A stretch of DNA of 64,000 bases from Triticum aestivum. Its lineage: Eukaryota; Streptophyta; Magnoliopsida; Poales; Poaceae. Both the position numbers and the translations under genes were made by a program. The notes under the pieces are model-generated. The model did no database searches and had not been told where the DNA came from. It was given only the letters and a program-made list of their open reading frames with translations. Positions 1 through 12,080 of this stretch are shown piece by piece; the stretch's first letter is position 1; each line of letters begins with the position of its first letter. Location: positions 687,922,678 to 687,986,677 of the forward strand of contig NC_057803.1 in NCBI RefSeq assembly GCF_018294505.1, written 5' to 3'.

Positions 1-2903
1 ACGGCCGCCTGTAGCACGAGCCCGAGCAACTCCAGTGAGCCTCTGCCGCGGGATATGGTCGCCGGCGCTTAATCCGGCGATGCTGACGTGGCATGATTAG
101 TTAGGGTTAATGACGTAGTTAGTAACACCCTGGGACATAGACAGCCGGGCCCCGCTGCCTAACTAACTAGCTAACTAAGTAAGATTAAGATTATTCTAAT
201 TGCAGTGGGCCCACGTGTCATCTTTGACTATGCTGATGTGGGCGTTGACCCGACCCCACCTGTCTGTGTCCTAGGCAGCACTAGGTCACTGACCAGTGGT
301 CCCACGCATCAGGTTTGACCTGCTGACATCACATCGACGTCATGCTGAAGCAGTAATAGGCTTTTCTGGATTTATTGTTATTCAGGAAATTTCAGAAAAT
401 ACCCAAAACTTGTAAAATTCATAGAAATTCAACCGTAACTCCAAATGAAATAAGTTATATATGAAAAATGACCAGAAAAATCCAAAGAATCTGTTTATGG
501 CACTTTCATGCATGTTTGAACAAGTTAACCTCACTGAATAGGACAATTCATGATTATGGAATAAATGGTAATTAGTTTTGGAGTTGGAATTTGCTATAGG
601 TTTGAATTCCACTTCAATGAATATGACTAACTGTTGCACTAGGTCAATTCAGTGCTTTAATATGACATATCATTCATATGAATGTGCATTGCATTGATTG
701 TGGTTCCTTTTGTGTTTGCCGGTGGTTGTTCCCTCTTAGTAGACGATGTTTCCGACGACGTGATCGATGGCACCGATGAAGAGATATACTATCTTCAGAA
801 GTGCCAGGCAAGAAAAACCCCCTTGTTCATTCCGATACAAGCCCACTCTCTCGCTCCTGCTCTCTTTTACTGCATTAGGACAACAATAATTCAACTGTTA
901 CATGCTGCGGTAGTTGAACCCCTTTCCTCTGCATGACCTGTCATTGCCACAGTAAATAGATGAAACCCACTAGCATGAGTAGGAGTTGTTTTAGCCCTGA
1001 TGTGCCTACTCATTCTTGCTTGTTGTCATGCCTACTACTGCTTAGAGTTGAGTCAGGTCTGATTCATCGGGAATGAATTGGAACGTGGTGAACATGTCCT
1101 ACCGTTGAGAGCTAAGTGTGTGAACGCGATTTGGTAAAGGTAGCGGTGAGAGGCCATGTAGGAGTACATGGTGGGTTGTCTCATTGAAACCGTCCTCAGG
1201 AACTGAGTTTTGTGTTTGTGATCCATGAACAGTTACTACCACACATTGGGCTTCGGGCGCTCCAAGCTCTCTCGACTTATTAATCAACTTGATCTCTGTC
1301 CAGGAGTTGCAACTAGTTTCTGGTGTTTGTAGGTAGTGTTAGTAGTCTACCAAGTGGCACCCGGTACAGGTGGGCTTGGGACAGACTAGGCACAGTGGCA
1401 CGGTGTACCAAGTGGCACCCGGATGGTGGGCTTGGGAACCCTGCACACATCATTTGGGGCCGTGAGCGACACCCCGGCCGGATCTCCTTGCGGATGGAAC
1501 CCGAATAGGTGACAAACCTGGACTAGAGACTTGGTGGTTAGTCAGGTCATGGCCGACTCCCTCGCCCGGCTTCCGCTTGAAGGTTGCCGAGGTACATGAC
1601 GTGTACAGGGCTATAAGTGGCGAGAGCGTGTGTGAAGAAGTACACCCCTGCAGGGTTATCATTATCTATTAGAATAGCCGGATTCCTCGGATATGGAAAC
1701 TTGGACCCCTTGCATAGTTCATAAACAAGTGAAAGTGGATACTCTAAAACTCGCAAGATAAGTGTGAGTGCTATGGATGGCCTTCTCGTAGGGAGACGGG
1801 AGCGGATCCATAATGGTGTATTGAATGGTGAATATGTGGACTCGTGTGCACCACCTCAAAAGAGTTGCTTGTAGTCGTAGTTCAGGTTAGCCACTGAGTC
1901 AAAGCTGGCTTGCTGCAGTTAAACTCCACCACCCCCTTTTGATATTGATGCATATGTAGATAGTTCTGATGTAAGTCTTGCTGAGTACAATTGTACTCAC
2001 GTTTTCTTATCTTATGTTTTGCAGAGAGACTTCAGTCTCGCTAGTAGTTTCGCATGGACTTCGATGTTTAGCTTGTTACCTCAGCTACGATCTTGTGCCC
2101 TTGGCAGGATCTGGTAGATAGTCAGGCTTCTCAGCCTTCTTCATTTGTAGTTGTCTGTACTCAGACATGTTAAGCTTCCGCGTGTGCTTGACTTGTATGC
2201 TCTGAATGTTGGGTCATGAGACCCATGTTTGTAATATCTGTCTCTTTGGAGCCTAATGAATAAATACTCTGAGTCATAGAGTCTTGTTGTGATGCCATGT
2301 TGTATTTGCGCATGTCGAGCATATTGTGTGTATGATTGAAATGCTTGGTATGCGTGGGATCCGACAATCTAGTTGTTTATCCTTGGCAGCCTCTCTTATG
2401 GGGAAATGTAGTCTAAGTGCTTCCGAGAGCGATAGTAGTCCGCTACAGCCCGGTTCACCGGAGTCCTGCTAGCCCAACACTACTGCCCTGAACACTTGAC
2501 TGGCCGACATGTGTTTCACTTCATTCCTGTGTCTGTTCCTTCGGGGAAATGTCACGCGGTGACATCCGGAGTCCTGCCTAGCCTGCTACAGCCCGGGTTC
2601 TCGGAGTCCTGTTAGCCCAGTGCTACAGCCCGGATTCACACGCTGCTGACCGACATGCTCGATGTTGATTCATGTATGCCTGTCCCCATAGGTTAGTGCC
2701 GCTTTGGGTTCACGACTAGCCATGTCGGCCCGGGTTCTTTGTCATATGGATGCTAGCGACACCGTCATATACGTGAGCCAAAAGGCGCAAATGGTCCTGG
2801 GCCATGGTAAGGCGACACCTGTGGGAATACCGTGCGTGAGGCCGCAAAGTGATATGAGGTGTTACCGGCTAGATCGATGTGACTTGGAATCGGGGTCCTG
2901 ACA
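1..2903 (+). mobile_element. LTR (truncated by window edge) of an unassigned LTR retrotransposon
   Basis: No gene is visible here. The right end is a clean LTR-type terminus, GGGGTCCTGACA, ending at 2903. Immediately right of it the copia integrase reading frame of the next element resumes, so this is an insertion into that element; CATAG (2904-2908) is the expected target-site copy. A possible splice acceptor (TTTTGCAG near 2023) and an AATAAA near 2259 read on the plus strand, which is why I give plus orientation. The other LTR terminus and the internal region lie left of the window. I recognise the sequence type as a common Triticeae LTR but cannot assign the family. Short reading frames inside it are not genes. 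Confidence 0.7.
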
Positions 2904-3722
2904 CATAGCCCCAAAATGACAGCGGTAGATTAGTAAGAGACATCATAGATCGCACCATATCCAATAGAGTGCGATTACGACGTTCGGACACACCGTTACG
3001 CTGAGGTGTTCCAGGCGGCGTGAGTTGTGAAACTATTCCACATTTCCTCAAGTATGTGCCAAATTCGTGACTCAAGTATTCTCCCCCACGATCTGATCGC
3101 AAGAACTTGATTTTCCTGTCACGTTGATTCTCAACCTCACTCTGAAATTCCTTGAACTTTTCAAAGGTCTCAGACTTGTGTTTCATTAAGTAGACATACC
3201 CATATCTACTCAAGTCATCAGTGAGGGTGAGAACATAACGATAGCCACCACGAGCCTCAACACTCATTGGACCGCACACATCAGTATGTATGATTTCCAA
3301 TAAGTTGGTTGCTCGCTCCATTGTTCCTGAGAACGGAGTCTTGGTCATTTTACCCATGAGGCATGGTTCTCACGTGTCAAATGATTCATAATCAAGAGAC
3401 TTCAAAAGTCCATCTGCATGGAGCTTCTTCATGCGTTTGACACCTATGTGACCAAGGCGGCAGTGCCACAAGTATGTGGGACTATCATTATCAACCTTAC
3501 ATCTTTTGGTATTCACACTATGAATATGCGTAACATTACGCTCGAGATTCATTAAGAATAAACCATTCACCAGCGGAGCATGACCATAAAACATATCTCT
3601 CATATAAATAGAACAACCATTATTCTCGGATTTAAATGAGTAGCCATCTCGAATTAAATGAGATCATGATACAATGTTCATGCTCAAAGCTGGCACTAAA
3701 TAACAATTCTTGAGGTTTAAAA
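2904..3722 (-). pseudogene. copia pol fragment: GAG-pre-integrase and integrase core
   Basis: Reading leftward from 3722, translation gives the pre-integrase zinc-binding region (LWHCRLGHIGVKRM) followed by a copia integrase. The catalytic D-D-E residues are visible in HTDVCGPM, LRSDRGGEYL and NGVSERRNR. Integrase would join the element's cDNA to host DNA. Damage: an in-frame TGA near 3665, a frameshift near 3735 that disconnects it from gag-protease, and a TGA at 3367-3369 where the family has the last cysteine of the zinc finger (stop followed by EPCLMGK). The frame runs intact to LSFWGY and then enters the LTR at 1-2903. Reverse transcriptase is not in the window. Confident as a copia pol remnant. 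Confidence 0.9.
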
Positions 3723-4784
3723 CTAATACCGTAGGTAAATTAGAGGTAGCGTGCCGACGGCGATCACATCGACCTTGGAACCATTCTTGATGCGCATTGT
3801 CACCTCGTCCTTCGCCAGTATCCGCTTATTCCGCAACTCCTGCTTTGAGTTAAAAATGTGAGCAACCGCACCGGTATCAAATACCCAGGAGCTACTACGA
3901 GTACTGGTAAGGTACACATCAATTACATGTATATCACATATACCTTTAGTGTTGTCGGCCTTCTTGTCCGCTAAGTATTTGGGGCAGTTCCACTTCCAGT
4001 GACCACTTCCCTTGCAATAAAAACACTCAGTCTCAGGCTTGGGTCCATTCTTTGACTTCTTCCCGGCAGCTTGCTTACCGGGCGTGGCAACTCCCTTGTC
4101 GTCCTTCTTGAAGTTCTTTTTACCCTTGCCTTTCTTGAACTTAGTGGTTTTATTCACCATCAACACTTGATGTTCCTTTTTGATTTCCACCTTCGCTGAT
4201 TTCAGCATTGAATATACCTCAGGAATGGTCTTTTCCATCCCTTGCATATTGAAGTTCATCACAAAGCTCTTGTAGCTCGGTGGAAGCGACTGAAGGATTC
4301 TATCAATGACCGCGTCATCCGGGAGATTAACTCCTAGCTGAGTCAAGCGGTTATGCAACCCAGACATTTTGAGTATGTGCTCACTGGCAGAACTATTTTC
4401 CTCCATCTTACAACTGAAGAACTTGTCGGAGACTTCATATCTCTCGACCCGGGCATGAGCTTGGAAAACCATTTTCAGCTCTTCGAACATCTCATATGCT
4501 CCGTGTCGCTCAAAACGCTTTTGGAGCCCCGGTTCTAAGCTGTAAAGCATGCCGCACTGAATGAGGGAGTAATCATCAGCACGTGACTGCCAAGCGTTCA
4601 TAACGTCTTGGTTCTCTGGGATGGGTGCGTCACCTAGCGGTGCTTCTAGGACATAATCTTTCTTGGCAGCTATGAGGATGATCCTCAGGTTCCGGACCCA
4701 GTCCGTATAGTTGCTGCCATCATCTTTCAGCTTGGTTTTCTCTAGGAACGCATTGAAGTTGAGGGCAACATTAGCGTGGGCCAT
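3723..4784 (-). pseudogene. copia gag-protease region of the Angela-type element
   Basis: This is a 353-codon open frame starting at MAHANVALNF. Residues 1-210 are the copia capsid region, about 210-250 is lysine-rich, and residues 254-267 form a CCHC zinc knuckle (CFYCKGSGHWKWNC). The start of the aspartic protease follows, with the D-T-G active site at 303-305 (VFDTGAVAH). Gag packages element RNA into virus-like particles and the protease matures the polyprotein. The frame is lost near 3735 and the pol part continues in another frame, so the polyprotein is broken although gag itself is open. The start is supported by an ATG in the usual family position after a 1.27-kb leader. It probably cannot support transposition. 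Confidence 0.9.
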
Positions 4785-6042
4785 TTGATCTACAAGAGAT
4801 AGTGTAAAGATTTTAGACTAAGTTCATGATAATTAAGTTCATCTAATCAAATTATTCAATGAACTCCCACTCAGATAGACATCCCTCTAGTCATCTAAGT
4901 GAAACATGATCCGAGTCAACTAGGCCGTGTCCGATCATCAAGTGAGACAGACTAGTCAACATCGGTGAACATCTTCATGTTGATCGTATCTTCTATACGA
5001 CTCATGCTCGACCTTTCGGTCTTCCGTGTTCCGAGGCCATGTCTGTACATGCTAGGCTCGTCAAGTCAACCTAAGTGTATTGCGTGTGTAAATCTGGCTT
5101 ACACCCGTTGTATTCGAACGTTAGAATCTATCACACCCGATCATCACGTGGTGCTTCGAAACAACGAACCTTCGCAACGGTGCACAGTTAGGGGGAACAC
5201 TTTCTTGAAATTATTACGAGGGATCATCTTATTTAAGCTACTATCATTCTAAGCAAATAAGATGTAAAACATGATAAACATCACATGCAATCAAATAGTG
5301 GCATGATATGGCCAATATCATTTGCTCCTTTTGATCTCCATCTTCAGGGCTCCATGATCATCGTTGTCACCGGCATGACACCATGATCTCCATCATCGTG
5401 TCTTCTTGAAGTTGTCTCATCATCTATTACTTCTACTACTATGGCTAACGCTTTAGCAATAAAGTAAAGTAATTACATGATGTTTATGTTGACACGCAGG
5501 TCATAAATAAATTAAGACAACTCCTATGGCTCCTGCCGGTTGTCATACTCATCGACATGCAAGTCGTGATTCCTATTACAAGAACATGATCAATCTCATA
5601 CATCACATATATCATTCATCACATCCTTTTGGCCATATCACATCACACGGCACTTGCTGCAAAAACAAGTTAGACGTCCTCTAATTGTTGTTGCAAGTTT
5701 TTACGTGGCTGCTATAGGTTTCTAGCAAGAACGTTTCTTACCTACGCCAAAACCACAATGTGATATGCCAATTTATATTTACCCTTCATAAGGACCTTTT
5801 TCATCGAATCCGATCCGACTAAAGTGGGAGAGACAGACACCCGCTAGCCACCTTATGCAACTAGTGCATGTCAGTCGGTGGAACCAGTCTCACGTAAGCA
5901 TACATGTAAGGTCGGTCCGGGCCGCTTCATCCCACGATGCAGCCGAATCAAGATAAGACTAGTAACGGCAAGTAAATTGACAATATCGACGCCCACAACT
6001 GCTTTGTGTTCTACTCGTGCATAGAAACTACGCATAGACCTA
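4785..6042 (-). other. Untranslated leader of the Angela-type element
   Basis: About 1.26 kb between the PBS and the gag ATG without a supported reading frame. Its position and length fit the long structured leader of BARE/Angela elements. No host gene is visible. Confidence 0.75.
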
Positions 6043-6055
6043 GCTCATGATGCCA
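6043..6055 (-). other. Primer binding site of the Angela-type element
   Basis: The minus strand reads TGGCATCATGAGC next to the LTR end. It is a degraded form of the initiator-Met tRNA PBS (TGGTATCAGAGC type) used by BARE/Angela elements. Confidence 0.7.
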
Positions 6056-6474
6056 CTTTTGGGGAACGTAGCAGAATTTTAAAATTTTCTACGCATCACC
6101 AAGATCAATCTATGGAGTCATCTAGCAACGAGGGAGAAGGGAGTGCATCTACATACCCTTGTAGATCGCGAGTGGAAGCGTTCAAGAGAACGGGGTTGAT
6201 GGAGTCGTACTCGTCGTGATCCAAATCACCGATGACCTAGTGCCGAACGGATGGCACCTCCGCTTCAACACACATAAGGTTGGGAAGACGTCTCCTCCAA
6301 CTTGATCTAGCAAGGGGGAAGGAGAGGTTGATGGAGATCCAGCAGCACGACGGCGTGGTGGTGGAAGCAACGGTGATCTCGGCAGGGCTTCACCAAGCTC
6401 AGGGAGAGGGAGAAGTGTCACGGGAGGGAGAGGGAGGCGCCAGGGGCTAGGGTGCGGCTGCCCTCCCTCCCCCA

Positions 6475-6484
6475 CTATATATAG
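6475..6484 (-). promoter_or_regulatory. TATA-like box in Angela LTR (downstream one)
   Basis: The minus strand reads CCTATATATAG. BARE-type LTRs are known to have two TATA boxes; this fits the one nearer the coding region. No transcription start can be placed from sequence alone. Confidence 0.45.
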
Positions 6485-6789
6485 GACCCACCCCTAGGGG
6501 GGGCGCCAGCCCTAGGAGATGCAATCTCCAAGGGGGCGGCGGCCAAGGGGGGTGGAGTGCCCCCCAGGCCAAGTGGGGCGCCCCCACCCCTAGGGTTTCC
6601 AACCCTAGGCACAGGGGGAGGCCCATCGGGGGCGCACCAGCCCACTAGGGGCTGGTTCCCCTCCCACTTCAGCCCATGGGGCCCTCCGGGATAGGTGGCC
6701 CCACCCGGTGGACCCCCGGGACCCTTCCGGTGGTCCCGGTACAATACCGATTATCCCCGAAACTTTCCCGATGGCCGAAACTTGACTTC

Positions 6790-6799
6790 CTATATAAAT
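6790..6799 (-). promoter_or_regulatory. TATA-like box in Angela LTR (upstream one)
   Basis: The minus strand reads TTTATATAGGAAG, in the position of the upstream TATA box of BARE-type LTRs, about 310 bp from the first. Confidence 0.4.
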
Positions 6800-6999
6800 C
6801 TTCACCTCCGGACTATTCCAGAACTCCTCGTGACGTCCGGGATCTCATCTAGGACTCTGAAAAACTTTCGGTTTGCCGTATACTAATATCTCAACAACCA
6901 TAGCGTCACCGAACCTTAAGTGTGTAGACCCTACGGGTTCGGGAGACATGCAGACATGACCGAGACGACTCTCTGGTCAATAACCAACAGCGAGATATG

Positions 7000-7004
7000 G
7001 ATAC
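7000..7004. repeat. Target-site duplication GATAC (left copy)
   Basis: GATAC directly precedes the TG terminus at 7005 and is repeated at 20852-20856 directly after the CA terminus. It is a perfect 5-bp duplication defining the Tat-like element. Confidence 0.95.
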
Positions 7005-7516
7005 TGTCGTCGTTTTGTCATGGCAGATGTCCTAGAGAAAGGACTTAGTCGTGGAGCCATCGCGACGGGTTAGCTTGAAGGGGTTAAAGCGGACACAGGG
7101 ACGCAAGAGAGTTTATACTAGTTCGGCCCCTTCGATGAAGGTAAAAGCCTACGTCTAGTTGTGATGGAATTGATGGGGTTTCGATGACTAGGGAGCAAAC
7201 AAGCTTCGCCTATGTCTCGAGTTGTTGTCTGTTGTCCTTGAACCACCGACGGGTCGTCCCCTTATATACACGGGTGACGCCCGTCGGTTCACAGAGTCCC
7301 AACACCGGTCGATATTCGTATCCGGGTTGGTCTCTCCTTATTCCTAACTTACAATACAAGCTTATATACAAATACGGGTTTACAACTACAAGTCTTGAAC
7401 CGACTATGGGCCTTAGGCCCTCATCTGCCTTCTTGGGCTTTAGCACTCTTGAACTACTGATGAAGTTGTCCCGGCCCAGATAGGCCGGTTTACGCCCAGC
7501 AGTAATATCCCCAACA
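7005..7516 (-). repeat. 3' LTR of the Tat-like element
   Basis: 512 bp, starting TGTCGTCGTTTTGTCA and ending ATATCCCCAACA. It matches 20340-20851 along its whole length with scattered substitutions, including TCGTCG versus TCGTGG at the start. Confidence 0.95.
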
Positions 7517-7530
7517 TTAGGCCCCAGATT
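7517..7530 (-). other. Candidate polypurine tract of the Tat-like element
   Basis: The minus strand reads AATCTGGGGCCTAA directly before the 3' LTR. Its position fits plus-strand priming, but the run of purines is short. Confidence 0.45.
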
Positions 7531-7765
7531 GATTTGAACGGGTTCATGTCAATCCTTTAACAAAAGCTTCATCTTCAACATCTTCTCATAAATTGGCAAA
7601 CCGCCATGATGTCATCTTCTCTGATTGCTATAAACCGGAGTGACGTCACCTATCATAACGAAGCTATCCATTATGCTTCTTTGTTTAATAGATCTGCGGA
7701 AATCGAGGTGACATCTCCGTTTCATGGCCCCTTGATTGTCGCGCCTGACACATGTCCTTTTGCCT

Positions 7766-7773
7766 TATAAATA
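7766..7773 (+). promoter_or_regulatory. TATA box of the antisense gene in the Tat-like element
   Basis: TATAAATA about 700 bp upstream of the antisense start codon, followed about 30 bp later by a CT-rich leader (from about 7797) that fits a 5' UTR. A plausible 5' UTR intron follows, with donor CCG/GTAAAT at 7946 and acceptor TTGTAG ending at 8456. It lies within the retrotransposon, between the 3' LTR and the gene it would serve. Confidence 0.5.
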
Positions 7774-8456
7774 GGACCGATGGGTCATTTCTTTTCTCCC
7801 CTTCGTGCCTTTCTTCTTCGTCTTCCTCGCGTCTCCAGCCTCAGAGCTCCGCCGCCGCCGTCGACCTCTGGCTCAACCTTGGCCGCTGCATCAACCTGGG
7901 CGCACCAGAGCATCGCGGCAACCTTCTGCGTCTTCCTCAGCTCCGGTAAATCTTCTATCCTTTCCCCCGCAGATTTGCTCTAGGGTTTCACAGTTCTTCA
8001 GTGTTCATCGACTGCCTCTTGCTCATACAATAGATCTTTAGATGAATCCACAAATCTTTATTCTGTGCAATGGTAGTTGTTTAACCTTCGCCTTCACTTA
8101 CGCATCTCAAAACCATAGATCTATATGTACGTTTTGCTCATTGATTCGGTACTACTCCTCTTGGACCTCCGAATATTTATCTCTTTTCTGAACTTGCTTC
8201 AGATCCATCACTGTAGAGAAATCTTATGAAATCTGTTTCTATAAACTTACTCATCCGCTTCAATGTTTAGACCAGGCGGTTTAACCTTGTAGAAAAAATT
8301 GCCAAACCGGTATATACCATTAGTCCCCTTGTTGAACCGCCAGATGTTGTTGCTTCATAAAACTCTGGTTCAGATAGATCTGTCTCCGGTTTAACATTGC
8401 ACATACCAATGTACCTTGATCAATGCATTTTTTAACCGGGATCTTCTACCTTGTAG

Positions 8457-11400
8457 ATTTCATCATGGCCAAGCAAGTATATGAGTGCAATTGGGTTCCT
8501 TCTCGCGTCACAGAGGCTCAGCTGGACGATTTAGTCCTGATCGGCGCTTTAGGCAGCAAAGATACCATCCATTGGAGGGCTCCTGGCAAAGAATGCCCTC
8601 CCACACCTCAAGAAGGAGAGGTCGTTATTTTCGTAGATCACTTAGCCCGGGGCTTTAAGCCGCCCGGTTCTAAATTTTACCGGGATGTTTTAGCCGATTT
8701 CCAACTCCATACACAAGACACTGGCCCCAACTCTATTACAAATATGTGTCTATTCCAAGTGCTCTGTGAGGCGTTCTTTCAAGAGGAGCCCACAGTGGAA
8801 TTGTTCAGAGACCTTTTCCATCTAAACCGCCGTACTGAGTTTACTGACGGCTCCAATACGGAGTTGGGTGGCGTGGCGATCCAGAAAAGGAAAGAGGTCA
8901 CATACCCTCAGGCCAAACTGCATAGCCACCCCAAAGAGTGGAATCAGACATGGTTCTATTGCAAAGACACCTCCCCTGTTGGTGAGAATCCCTTACCTGG
9001 CTTTCGTCCGGAGCGGCTCAGCAATACACACCCTTTTCCGCAAAGATTGACTGCCCAGGAGAGAAGAAAATATGCTCCTCAACTGTCGAAGCTCAGAGCC
9101 TTTATGGCCAACGGTTTAACAGGGGTTGATCTCGCTCGCTGTTGGATATCATGGAGCATACTGCCCCTTAGTCAGCGCTCCGCTTTGATGTGCGAGTATA
9201 TTGGCAGTGTTGATGACCCACTGCGACATTCCAAAATCCAGCTCACCGATGAAAAATCACAGAGGCTGTGAATAAGATGCTGAATGAACCGGAACACATC
9301 TGTGCTAAAAACGGCCTGCTTCCCTTCTGTGCCACCAACAAACCGCCAGCTGTAAGACTTTGATTTTTCTTTTTGCTGAATCTGTTATTGATATATCTAG
9401 TCATTGTTTAATATCAGTGTCTGTGTAATCAAGGCAATGATCCATTTTGGAGCAAGAAACTGCTGCAGGAGAAACCATAAAAACCAGACAAACCGGAAAG
9501 AGCAACCCGGCAAAAGACTAAAGTTGTGAAGAAGACTGCCCATAGGAAAAGAACCACTGCATCCTCTAATCCGGCCCCTGATGATGATGTGGATAATCCG
9601 GACCTTGAGGTAGAGCTTGACTCACTTGGCTTATTTTTCATGCGTCTTATTGATGATGATATTTGTCAGGATGATGCCGAAGCCAGCCACGCTGATGCTG
9701 CAGAGGTAATTATTCTCTCTTCCGATTCAAAACCTTTGCCTTCACTAAAAATCCGTCAGGCAAACCGGAAAGTTAAAATTTCTCATCCTCTTTCTTATTT
9801 GGATCCCAAATTTCTTATGAAGACCCAACAGCACGAAGCTCGTCGCACAACTCGGCACAGCGGCCAGGTAGTTACCTCCGCCGGTTTACCAAACAGTCTG
9901 GTTTGGAAACACCGTTCAGAGGTCTCTAATTTGCTTGTCAGTGCTTGTCCTAAAGCGGGCTGCTTTCATCAACCTCTTAATCCATCTGACTCCGATTACT
10001 AGGTTACTTCCCACTCATCTTTCTGGCGAGTCATCGGCTACTCAGCTGCCACCGCCCAAAATGGTGCATGGGTAAGCTATACTTATCATAATATTTGCAG
10101 CACATTTCCTTAGAACATATGCTATATTTGATTTTGTTATTCCTTTCAGGGCCAAACCTAGGCCAAGCAAGAAGGCTCGCCTGGACAAAGCGGCCGAAGA
10201 AGATGCCGTCCTTGAACCGGGCAAGACACCAGATCTTGAAGCGGCTATTCCTGAGGATATACCCAATGATCCACCGCAGCAAGACGATGCTCTTATTACT
10301 GAAGAGAGACCTACTGATGCCTCAGGTCCTGTCAATCAGCCCACAAGCTCCATCCGGATTGAGAAATCCACTGGTCCAGCAAAGCCTACTGACAAGCCAA
10401 CAGCCCCAGTGCAAACTGGCGATACCAAGGACGATGAGGTTGTCATTACTGGCACTGGCCATACCGAGCCAAGCAATCCTATTGCTTTGTCCAAACATTC
10501 TGCCAAGGAAGAATTTGCTGCCTTTGGCAAAGGCAAGTGGAATGCTGATCTGGCGACTTACGTTGCTCTGAACGCCCAAGATATCCATTCCGGCTACCTG
10601 AACCGGCTGTATACCAGTCATGACTATGAAGCCGGTTTGGTTAATATGATGAAAGATAAATATGAGGTAACTTCCATATGCTCTTTCCTGCTTGTATGCA
10701 TCAATTCTTGCTGACTCTCCTAGCCCCCAAGGGCCAGTTTGTAATCTTCTTTCAAACTGGGACTTACTAATATAAATCTTAATGCTTTGAAATTCGCTGA
10801 TGTAGCCCCCAAGGGTCGGTTCAACTTAGCGTAGTTAAACCGGTACTTTAAGTAATTGAGATTGCCGCATCAGAATATATATGAGCAAATAGCCATTAGC
10901 CCTCAAGTGCCAAGTTGAATACTTGTATTGATCTTGGGACTTTGTAAGCAATTGAAAGATGAAGATCGAATATGTAATAGCCCCCAAGTGCCAAGTGCAT
11001 AACTTCTTATGTGGTTGGTACTTCAATCCTTGTACCGTTTTTGTTGAAGCATATGACTGTCTGCATGCAGGCTGAGCTGAAGGCGAAAGAAAGCCAAGTC
11101 GCCGATCTCCAAGAAAACCTGAAAACCCAACAAGCTGAAACCTCCAAAGCAAAAGAGGAATTAGCTAGCGCTTTAAGCGCCATGGAACAACTTAAGGAGA
11201 GCTTCAAGAAGAAGCGGGCGGATTGGGCCACTGAAAAGTCCGCTTTAATCAAACGAGCAGAGGATGCCGAGGCTGCACTAAAACCGGTGGCGGATGAACT
11301 GACCAGCATAAAGCGGCATGTGCATGCCATGACCACTGCTATCTTTGGTAAGCCAGTTTGACTTCTGAATTGACTCGGCCTTCTTACAGAGCTGCCGGTT

Positions 11401-12080
11401 TGTTAACCCTTTATGATATTTCAGGGACATGCATTAGTCACTTGGGGTTCGATGTGCGGAAGAAATTGAAAGCCGCCTATACGTTGGTCGAACAACTGTA
11501 CACTGGTGCACAGCGGATCATCTATACCGCATCCCACAACAAACTGGCGCCCACTTTGATTCAAGACACTCTGATGAAACTGTCGGTGCTTCCTACCCGG
11601 GTTGAAGAGCTGAAGAAATCTGCTGCTCGAACCGGTGCGATCAATGCCTTAATTCGGGCAAAAGCCTGGGTGCCGGATTTTGATCCTATTGAAGCGGCTC
11701 AGGGCTATCCCAGCTTGAAGGAAGACGGGTCAGAGTTTGGTGAAGCGGATCTGCGAGCAATAAACCGGGGGGTGCGTCCGCTAGCTTGTCAATTGGCTGA
11801 AGAAGCAGACTTGTCTCATTATCAAGCCCAATATGACAATCAGAACAAGCGAATAGCTGCACCAATTCATGAATCGGAAAATCTTATCCCTCCAATCCGT
11901 AAGCATACTTACGCTCCCGATATTGACCCGTCATTGCTGATCCATGATGAAGCTGTTTTTCAAGCATTAATGGGAATCGACTGGACAACTGTTGATTTCC
12001 AGCCGCTGGGTAGAGAAACTGAAGCTGAAGCGGCGCAGGATGATCCACAACCATCAGGCCAGGCTGGTGACCAAGCTTGA
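8457..12080 (+). pseudogene. Antisense multi-exon gene of the Tat-like element (putative gypsy-type transposon domain protein, PF04195-like)
   Basis: Coding exons can be read at about 8457-9351 (ATG at 8465), 9434-10071, 10150-10666, 11071-11347 and 11425-12080 (TGA). GT donors and AG acceptors are visible at 9352, 10072/10149, 10667/11070 and 11348/11424. The first exon has the conserved domain found in many plant proteins labelled 'putative gypsy type transposon' (for example EVVIFVDHLARGFKPPGS, FRDLFHLNRRTEF and QTWFYCKDTSP). The middle is acidic and low-complexity, and 11071-11347 is a Lys/Glu/Ala-rich coiled coil. The last exon is conserved-looking but unassigned. Damage: a 1-nt deletion near 9253, a TAA near 9478, and a phase mismatch at the second junction. 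The function of this family is not known. It runs opposite to gag-pol, so its RNA would be antisense to the element's genome. Confidence 0.8.
10721..11035 (+). repeat. Minisatellite of about 81-95 bp within an intron of the antisense gene
   Basis: The motif TAGCCCCCAAG recurs at 10721, 10802, 10897 (as TAGCCCTCAAG) and 10978, each followed by a diverged copy of a unit with GCCA and GGTACTT-like ends. The whole array lies in the intron between donor 10667 and acceptor 11070. Confidence 0.7.

Larger units (their letters stand above)
6057..7004 (-). repeat. Angela-type 5' LTR, 3' portion (R/U5 side)
   Basis: 948 bp from the LTR 3' terminus to the insertion point of the Tat-like gypsy element. 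The terminal TG/CA is mutated (TTTTGGGG on the plus strand where TGTTGGGG is expected). The GC-rich stretch at 6480-6740 and the 'GATCTACAAGGGTATGTAG' region are typical of this LTR. GATAC at 7000-7004 is one copy of the target-site duplication of the inserted element. Confidence 0.92.
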
